Of a DNA stretch of 5,457 nt, positions 4,743 through 5,457 are shown one piece after another. Positions within the stretch are counted from its first letter, which is position 1. Each line of letters begins with the position of its first letter. Position numbers and translations under genes: made by a program. Origin of the DNA: Nitrospinaceae bacterium. Its GTDB lineage: Bacteria > Nitrospinota > Nitrospinia > Nitrospinales > VA-1. The notes beneath the pieces were generated by a model that saw only the letters and a program-made list of their open reading frames with translations, was not told the DNA's origin and ran no database searches. Where the stretch lies: assembly GCA_016763735.1 (NCBI GenBank), contig JAESTE010000031.1:1-5457 (forward strand), given 5' to 3'.

Positions 4743-5438
4743 ATGAAAAACAAAGCGATAGTGCTCCTAAGTGGCGGATTAGACTCCACCACCACATTGG
4801 CAATAGCACAAAAAGAAGGATTTGAGGTCTATGCCCTCAGTTTCGATTATGGACAAAGGCATAAGGTAGAGCTCGAGCGAGCCAGAGAAATTGCGCAAAT
4901 ATTCTCCGTTATTGATCATCAGATCATGACCATTGACCTGCGACAATTTGGCGGATCGGCGCTGACCGATTCTATCGACGTCCCAACGCATCGCGATGAA
5001 AAAGAAATGAGCGCAGAAATTCCCATCACCTACGTTCCTGCTCGCAATACTATTTTTCTTTCCTTCTGTCTCGCATACGCAGAAGTAAAAAACGCGAAGA
5101 ATATTTTTCTGGGAGTCAACGCGGTAGACTATAGCGGTTATCCCGATTGTCGCCCCGAGTTCATCGCCGCATTTGAAACTCTGGCCAACCTCGCTACCAA
5201 AGCCGGAGTGGAAGGAAAAGAAAAACTAAAAATACACACCCCCCTAATCCAACTTACAAAAGCCGAGATCATACTTAAAGGGTTTGAATTAGGCGTTGAC
5301 TATTCGCTGACCCACAGTTGTTATAATCCCGCAGAAAACGGGGCGGCCTGCGGCAGTTGCGACAGTTGCCTCTTGCGTTTGAAAGGGTTTAACGACGCAG
5401 GCTTTGAAGACCCGATTGAATATAGGGAATCAAGTTAA
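4743..5438 (+). CDS. queC: 7-cyano-7-deazaguanine synthase QueC
   Basis: QueC converts 7-carboxy-7-deazaguanine to 7-cyano-7-deazaguanine (preQ0) using ATP and ammonia, in the pathway to queuosine in tRNA. The 231-residue protein is full length for the family. The ATP-binding PP-loop SGGLDS is at 10-15, followed by SFDYGQRH (33-40), YVPARNTIFLS (97-107), GVNAVDYSGYPDCRPEF (124-140) and HTPLIQLTKAEI (165-176). The zinc-binding cysteines C193, C203, C206 and C209 are all present. ATG 4743 is the first possible start and fits the usual N-terminus, but the upstream ACCCCTTATCCT is pyrimidine-rich and lacks a Shine-Dalgarno. The gene is divergent from ffh. Only 19 nt follow the stop, so any further queuosine genes (queD, queE, queF) would lie beyond the window. 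Confidence 0.98.
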   Translation: MKNKAIVLLSGGLDSTTTLAIAQKEGFEVYALSFDYGQRHKVELERAREIAQIFSVIDHQIMTIDLRQFGGSALTDSIDVPTHRDEKEMSAEIPITYVPARNTIFLSFCLAYAEVKNAKNIFLGVNAVDYSGYPDCRPEFIAAFETLANLATKAGVEGKEKLKIHTPLIQLTKAEIILKGFELGVDYSLTHSCYNPAENGAACGSCDSCLLRLKGFNDAGFEDPIEYRESS

Positions 5439-5457
5439 CCACAGATGAGGAAACAGC

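Noticed and set aside
1..5457. CRISPR array, insertion-sequence ends, tRNA or rRNA genes
   Set aside because: No regularly spaced repeats, terminal inverted repeats with a transposase, or cloverleaf/rRNA-like sequence were seen.

Overview
This looks like a bacterial chromosome of moderate GC. Its gene order is a conserved translation and protein-targeting cluster, read on the minus strand: ffh, rpsP (S16), khpA (KH protein), rimM, trmD, a PF09936-type SPOUT RNA methyltransferase, rplS (L19). A methyltransferase of this kind between trmD and rplS, and a KH gene between rpsP and rimM, suggest a deltaproteobacterial-type lineage or a relative such as Nitrospinota. That placement is an inference from synteny and protein style, not from a search.

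Layout. Positions 1-324 hold no complete gene. They do contain a plus-strand stretch (151-336) whose translation resembles the N-terminus of VirD2/Rlx-type conjugative relaxases, and it runs head-on into the 3' end of rplS. Positions 325-4612 are the minus-strand operon, with short gaps or overlaps throughout. The longest gaps are 100 nt between khpA and rpsP and 87 nt between rpsP and ffh. Positions 4613-4742 form a divergent promoter region. Positions 4743-5438 encode QueC on the plus strand, and the last 19 bases hold no feature.

The operon links protein targeting (the Ffh GTPase of SRP), 30S assembly (S16 and its maturation factor RimM), RNA binding (KhpA), tRNA modification (TrmD making m1G37), a second predicted SPOUT methyltransferase, and 50S protein L19. 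Three of its seven genes appear to start at TTG: rpsP, trmD and the second methyltransferase. QueC belongs to a different tRNA-modification pathway, that of 7-deazaguanine/queuosine, and is transcribed divergently.

Most of the window is ordinary core genome. The points that deserve a second look are the relaxase-like fragment abutting rplS (a true rearrangement or an assembly chimera), the apparent Asp-to-Glu change at the TrmD catalytic position, and the overlapping divergent -10 elements between ffh and queC. I did not find a convincing new biological system.
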